From Synergistaceae bacterium (GTDB lineage: Bacteria; Synergistota; Synergistia; Synergistales; Aminobacteriaceae): a stretch of DNA of 47,119 nt. The notes below the pieces were generated by a model. It was not told the origin of the DNA and searched no databases. It saw only the letters and a program-made list of their open reading frames with translations. The position numbers and the translations under genes were made by a program. Location of the stretch: the NCBI GenBank assembly GCA_009783355.1, contig WRHH01000017.1, positions 1 through 47,119 on the forward strand, written 5' to 3'. Shown one piece after another: positions 42,608 to 47,119 of this stretch; the stretch's first letter is position 1, and each line of letters begins with the position of its first letter.

Positions 42608-45600
42608 ATGCGTAAGTTTTTATGTGTTTTAGCGGTTATGCTGCTCGCAGTGTTTATCTGCGGGACGGCGGCGTTTGCGGCTACGTTTACTCAGAAGGGC
42701 TATAACGTCAATATCGAGTACTATTTTGTGCAGGATGACATGTTCATGTACCTTCATGACAAGGACAACAACCTGCTCGCGGTGGGACTCGATAACGAAG
42801 GATGCTTAGTGTACGGTCAATGGGACATTGAGACGGGCGGAGTGAAACAGGTACTGAATGAAGAGGGCGACGAGTTTGTGGTGGGAGTTCATGCCGCGCC
42901 TCCCGCCTCAAAAGTATTTCCTATTCCTGAAGTAGCCTATAAAGCGGCTGAGGAAAGACGCATTGCGTTTGATAAGGAAAATCAGGTCGTTGAACTTGAA
43001 CCGGCGGCTGACGCGATAACTTTTGAAGAGTACAAGATACTGGAAGCCGTGGCAAAGGAAGAGGGAGAAGCTTTCACGCCCGCTTACATACAGGCGAAAC
43101 AGGCGCAGTTGGAAGCGGATGGAGTTTCAATTTCCTCGCTGTCCACTGCAACTTCCATGTCCGCGATGGCAACGGGCGATCATATGGACGGCTACCCTCT
43201 GCATCCGACCCTTACGACGAAGGTTGACGAGTATGCGAACCCGTGGCCGGGCGGTACCGCTACCACGCCAAGGGGCGGAAAAGTTCAGAAAACCTGGATG
43301 GCTTACGTAATGTTCGAGGGGCCGTCACAGCTCAGAGAAGGCGCGATACAGGCTGCGCCGAGCTACTTCAATGACGTGATGTTCGCGGATCAGGAATGGC
43401 GCCCGTATGTCGACGAAAGATACTTTAGGGGCGATATAGTATCCCCGGACAGGTTCTCGACAACATACGCGCTGCTTACAGGCAACAAGTTAACAACGGC
43501 TGCTAATATGGCTAATGGCGCTTATACCGCTATGGATCCGGCTGTTTTTGCCGCTTATAACGTTATTTCTCAGGACCGCACAGCGCTCAGATCAGCGTTT
43601 AACACGTTGACGGCGGGTATGACTAACCAGCAGCGTAATCTTCATGCTATGGAACACGGAATATATCATGGATCGACATCACACGGCCTATGGTATGGCT
43701 TCGGCGGCAGATATGCGCTTGAGGCGGCTATTGAAAACACTCAGGGAGTGAATAGGGGCGGTATAATCGCTGTGACTGTGCCTGAAGAGTTTAACGGGCC
43801 TATCGACAACGCGGGCGTACAGGGATCATTCGGCGAAAGCGGCATTCCCACCAGCCTTGCTCCTCTCAGAACCGCAGCAGCGAAAGAATTTGTTAAGAAA
43901 GTTGATGTAAGGCAGTTCGGTACTTACAGCGCGACAAGCAACACATGGACGGTATCCCAGGCGCAGGCGTCGGGCGGATTAATAATGACGGGCTACTCGT
44001 GGGAGTTCAGCGCGGAAAAATGCGTCATTGGCAAACTTCCCGGCCTTTGGGGGCAAAGCGCAGGCAACGTGACCGTACCTCCGGCTGATTGTCCTCCTGA
44101 ATATAATGGCGCCGGCGCTCAGGTCTCCTTCTTCGTGGTAACTTCTCACTGCCTTGACGAGGGCAAGAAGGGCGAAGGAACGGAGGCGGATCTGGAATAC
44201 TGGCCAACCCGACCGCGTCAGTTCGTGGTCTATCAGCATGAGTTGAGCCACAGTACCCTGTCGATATCGGACACGTATGACACGGGAGCTCAGCAGAGAG
44301 ACTTAGGCGGAGCTTCGTACAGATATCCCAGATATCTCAATGAGAATTTTCTGCCCAATGGCAATATCGACGTCGTCAATATTCCGCAGGATCAACCATT
44401 CCCGGGCGGGCCGACGGATCCGCGAAACTGGATGCCAGGCACGCGCTACACAGCAGCGTTCGGCAACTGGGGGCCGCAGGGCATCTGCGGGTATGTCGGC
44501 GCGAGCAATGAGGACCTGGCGGCGCGCGGAGGAATACACGACGGATTTAACGCAGTCGACCTTTCGAGAGTCATAAAGCCCAAAATCCTTACCGAGAACG
44601 GAACATACACTCTGAGACTCGGCGAGATAATGAAAATAGAACCAGGGCCTGCTTACACCCCTCCGGGCGGCTATATGGGCAGCGGCAGCCAGCATCAGGC
44701 TTTCTATTTGTCCGTTCACGAGGACAGAGCGTATGACCAGGCGGCGTTTGACTGGGCAAGGGATAAATTGATTGCACTCAGTCAGGACGCGGGATTTGAA
44801 GGTAACAAGAAAGGCGACAACAGATTCTCAATTAGGAACCGCATAGCTAATTCAATACCAATCCCTTCATATCTTGCATCTTTCGATACGGGCGAAGCAA
44901 GAGAAAATGAGACCGCATTCGCACACGCGACGGGCGGGCTCCTTATTACCCATGTCGATACGTGGCGAGGCCAGAGTTCAAGCACCGGCGCCAACGCCAC
45001 TGCGGCTTACGGATTGCACGTCGTTAATGTTGAAGCTCATGCTTACCCGAGCGGAATTTACAGTTGGGGCGATGGAGCTCCTGCGTATCCCGATATACAT
45101 ATTTGGGGCAACGGTTATTACGACGCTACAGCTAATCTTATTTTAACGGACGATTCAACTGTGGTTATGGCGGGCAAATCCGCGTCGAAAGACAGCCACC
45201 CCGCTACTCAGCATATGATTGAGCGTTTTTCGACCGACAGGGCGAGGGGCGAGCATATAAGCTACGACGTCCGCGTTAACGGGGCTGACCCCGCCGACCT
45301 TTTCAACCAGTGGGGCGTGGATGAATTCAAGGAACCGAGGCTTTTCAAAGGCGAGAGCAGGATTGAGTTTGGCAACACGGGTACGCTTACGCCTGAAGTC
45401 GTCTGGGCGAGATCTGAGGATATCAGGCTGGCGCATGAACGACAGCGCCGCGCAACGGGAGAGATCGTGCCTTTCAAAATGACGAACATAAGATTCTTTG
45501 CCTTTGACGACCCCGATAACCCGGAACCCGGAGTTGCGTGCGTAACGTTTGACTTTGCGATATATTCAATATCCCAATATAAGCTTGTCCTTGACAAGAC

Positions 45601-47119
45601 CGATGTGGAAATAATTCCAGGAGCCACCAGCACCCTTACTGCCATAATATCGAGCGGTTCCTATGCTGTCGCATACCCCGGAAAAGCAACGACAATCTGG
45701 TCGTCCAACAGACCGGACATAGCGACAGTCAGCGCGTCCGGAGTAGTCACAGCGGTTGCGCCGGGGTTCGCTGTCATTAAGGCGGCGATATCGGAAGACC
45801 TGACGCTCTTCGCGGAGTGTGCGGTGAAAGTTCCTGTTATTCCAACCGGAGTATCGATAACGCCGAATTCCATAGATCTTTACATTGGAAGCAGCGTGGA
45901 TATTACCGCTACGGTATCTCCGATTGCGGCTGAAAATAAGAGAGTTACATGGAGCAGCAGCAGCAATGCTATTGCTACTGTGGCGGCATCGGGAGACAAC
46001 GGCGCGGTCGTGACGGCTGTTAGCATCGGAACTGCAACGATAACCGCAACGACGGTTGAAGCGGGCCGGACAGCCACTTATGTTGTGAGGGTCATACCGA
46101 TTCCAGTAGCGTCGGTTAATTTGGACAAGAGCTCGTTCACGCTCGCATCTGGCGCAAGCGGTACACTGACCGCGACGGTGGCGCCTGCGAACGCGACGTA
46201 CCCGACCGTGTCATGGACGACAAGCGACGCCACGTTAGCTACAGTATCCCCGGCGACTGGCAACACGACCACAGTGACCGCGAACACCACTGGTAAAGCA
46301 GGCGATGTAACTATTACGGCGTCTGCGGATGGCGTCAGCAGAACGTGCACAGTGACTGTCTCGCCGGTTGCGGTATCGTCGGTAACCTTGAACAAGGCTT
46401 CGGCTACCCTGCTGACCGGCGCAACTGAAACTTTAACCGCGACGGTACTTCCCGCGAACGCGACTAATCCGACCGTGTCATGGAACACGAGCAACGGCGC
46501 GGTAGCAACAGTGAGCTCTTCCGGCGTTGTGACAGCGAACGCTGCGGGCAACAGAGGAACCGCTGATATAACGGCGACCGCAGGAGGCGTTAACAGCGCG
46601 CCGTGCGTTGTAACGGTAAATAAGCTGACGCCTCCGGAAGGAGAGACGGTGACATTGCCCAACGGCGCGGAAGCCGAACTTCCAGGCGGAAGCATAACCT
46701 ACGTTGACGGAACGATCGAGCTTGTAAACGGCGGCGTTGTGACGACTCCCGAAGGAGTTGAAATAGTGTTGCCGGCAGGAACGATAATAGATCCTGACGG
46801 AGTGATAAGTATGCCGGGAACCGCAGGCGGAACCGCAACGACCAGCGACGGCGTGGAGGTAGAATTACCTGAAGGGACCGTTATAGAGCCCGACGGGACG
46901 GTAAAGATGCCGCCCGATACAGTCGCCACAATAACAACGCCGGATGGCAAGGTGAAGTTCGATGTTTCGGCCGAAATAAAGTTTGAAGACGACGGCTCAA
47001 TATCGATATTACCGGATGCGACAGGTAAAGTAACGATAACGACCGCCAACAATACCAAAATAGTTCTTGACGAGGGTATAGTAATCGACGGCGATACAGT
47101 TGTCGTTGGCGTCGGCGGC
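42608..47119 (+). CDS. exported metallopeptidase-like protein with Big_2 domains and repeat tail (partial)
   Basis: Open for 1504 codons to the window end; no stop is seen. ATG 42608 follows GAAAGGAAG. A signal peptide (MRKFLCVLAVMLLAVFICGT, then AAFA) matches the previous gene's. Residues 25-990 are mostly unknown, but VVYQHELSHSTLSISDTYD at about 540-558 contains an HExxH zinc site (His544, Glu545, His548) followed by Asp555. This resembles M6 (immune-inhibitor-A-like) peptidases, HExxHxxGxxD, except that the Asp is one residue further on and the Gly is missing. About four Big_2 domains cover 991-1340. From about 1340, a repeat tail of roughly 28-residue units (LPxG and DG words) runs to the edge. 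It is likely a surface or secreted protease, possibly also ending in a Synerg-CTERM tail beyond the window. Confidence 0.85.
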   Translation, partial: MRKFLCVLAVMLLAVFICGTAAFAATFTQKGYNVNIEYYFVQDDMFMYLHDKDNNLLAVGLDNEGCLVYGQWDIETGGVKQVLNEEGDEFVVGVHAAPPASKVFPIPEVAYKAAEERRIAFDKENQVVELEPAADAITFEEYKILEAVAKEEGEAFTPAYIQAKQAQLEADGVSISSLSTATSMSAMATGDHMDGYPLHPTLTTKVDEYANPWPGGTATTPRGGKVQKTWMAYVMFEGPSQLREGAIQAAPSYFNDVMFADQEWRPYVDERYFRGDIVSPDRFSTTYALLTGNKLTTAANMANGAYTAMDPAVFAAYNVISQDRTALRSAFNTLTAGMTNQQRNLHAMEHGIYHGSTSHGLWYGFGGRYALEAAIENTQGVNRGGIIAVTVPEEFNGPIDNAGVQGSFGESGIPTSLAPLRTAAAKEFVKKVDVRQFGTYSATSNTWTVSQAQASGGLIMTGYSWEFSAEKCVIGKLPGLWGQSAGNVTVPPADCPPEYNGAGAQVSFFVVTSHCLDEGKKGEGTEADLEYWPTRPRQFVVYQHELSHSTLSISDTYDTGAQQRDLGGASYRYPRYLNENFLPNGNIDVVNIPQDQPFPGGPTDPRNWMPGTRYTAAFGNWGPQGICGYVGASNEDLAARGGIHDGFNAVDLSRVIKPKILTENGTYTLRLGEIMKIEPGPAYTPPGGYMGSGSQHQAFYLSVHEDRAYDQAAFDWARDKLIALSQDAGFEGNKKGDNRFSIRNRIANSIPIPSYLASFDTGEARENETAFAHATGGLLITHVDTWRGQSSSTGANATAAYGLHVVNVEAHAYPSGIYSWGDGAPAYPDIHIWGNGYYDATANLILTDDSTVVMAGKSASKDSHPATQHMIERFSTDRARGEHISYDVRVNGADPADLFNQWGVDEFKEPRLFKGESRIEFGNTGTLTPEVVWARSEDIRLAHERQRRATGEIVPFKMTNIRFFAFDDPDNPEPGVACVTFDFAIYSISQYKLVLDKTDVEIIPGATSTLTAIISSGSYAVAYPGKATTIWSSNRPDIATVSASGVVTAVAPGFAVIKAAISEDLTLFAECAVKVPVIPTGVSITPNSIDLYIGSSVDITATVSPIAAENKRVTWSSSSNAIATVAASGDNGAVVTAVSIGTATITATTVEAGRTATYVVRVIPIPVASVNLDKSSFTLASGASGTLTATVAPANATYPTVSWTTSDATLATVSPATGNTTTVTANTTGKAGDVTITASADGVSRTCTVTVSPVAVSSVTLNKASATLLTGATETLTATVLPANATNPTVSWNTSNGAVATVSSSGVVTANAAGNRGTADITATAGGVNSAPCVVTVNKLTPPEGETVTLPNGAEAELPGGSITYVDGTIELVNGGVVTTPEGVEIVLPAGTIIDPDGVISMPGTAGGTATTSDGVEVELPEGTVIEPDGTVKMPPDTVATITTPDGKVKFDVSAEIKFEDDGSISILPDATGKVTITTANNTKIVLDEGIVIDGDTVVVGVGG
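46625..47119 (+). repeat. about five degenerate ~28-codon repeats, LPxG/PDG type
   Basis: Each unit follows the pattern T-x-(D/E)-G-V-E-(I/V)-x-L-P-x-G-T-(I/V)-x-x-P-D-G-x-(I/V). Clear units begin near TPEGVEIVLPAGTI, TSDGVEVELPEGTV and TPDGKVKFDV. The spacing and alternating beta-strand pattern suggest a beta-solenoid. The repeat continues beyond the window. Confidence 0.7.

Noticed and set aside
45262-47058. Several minus-strand ORFs of 65-205 codons in the metallopeptidase gene
   Set aside because: They are shadows of the low-complexity plus-strand coding sequence, which is open throughout.

Overview
The window looks like a chromosomal segment of a motile, anaerobic member of the Synergistota (Synergistetes). 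The strongest evidence is the C-terminus of a large Ig-like surface protein (38894-42139): a Gly-rich stretch, a GGCNAG motif, a hydrophobic helix and a basic tail. That is the architecture of the Synerg-CTERM sorting signal, which is known from this phylum. A selenocysteine tRNA, an iron-sulfur flavoprotein with a NuoG-like half, flagellar genes and amino-acid/peptide genes fit that lifestyle. The genus cannot be read from the sequence.

Layout. (1) 1-5300 is accessory DNA: an autoregulated HTH/DUF4065 (Panacea/SocA-like) antitoxin, a chimeric remnant of a Doc toxin and a BRO-N protein, an AlbA_2 (Schlafen-like) regulator, a free-standing DUF4145 protein resembling the start of type I restriction HsdR, a DJ-1/PfpI protein, and two tandem type I toxin-antitoxin loci. 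Each of these loci has a 25-codon holin-like toxin gene, absent from long-ORF lists, and a convergent antisense RNA. The toxins are identical in DNA sequence but the antisense RNAs have diverged. (2) 5315-10328 (minus) is an iron/AfuABC-type ABC operon with one binding protein, one fused double permease and two different ATPases. (3) 10447-13185 (minus) holds an aquaporin, a GNAT acetyltransferase and a fused MEMO-AMMECR1 protein. (4) 13444-20800 (plus) holds a 1429-residue hybrid sensor kinase, an AI-2E-type permease fused to a methyltransferase, and a MATE exporter. (5) 20934-29035 (minus) is mostly housekeeping: a divergent SHMT, tRNA-Sec, a DivIC/FtsB protein, ArgS, a DUF3857-like exported protein and SecA. 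(6) 29122-29668 (minus) is a ParDE/RelBE-like module. (7) 29849-38284 (plus) holds a GltD/NuoG-like fusion, ComF, flgM-flgN-flgK behind a good sigma-28 promoter, and an M20 amidohydrolase. (8) 38285-38600 (minus) holds an antitoxin remnant and tRNA-Leu with the unusual anticodon AAG, followed by its own terminator. (9) 38894-47119 (plus) holds two large exported Ig-like proteins with matching signal peptides. The second carries an HExxH metallopeptidase motif and runs off the window.

A recurrent theme is the intergenic heptamer arrays (CAATGCA/CAATGTT, GGGATTA, CACTCCA), often next to a shared core AAAGACAAA. They flank the selenocysteine tRNA, precede the second toxin copy and the DUF4145 gene, and in one case supply a stop codon. 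The most notable item is the pair of identical toxins with diverged antisense RNAs. Others are the active-site-altered SHMT paralogue, the permease-methyltransferase fusion, tRNA-Leu(AAG) and the metallopeptidase with novel C-terminal repeats.
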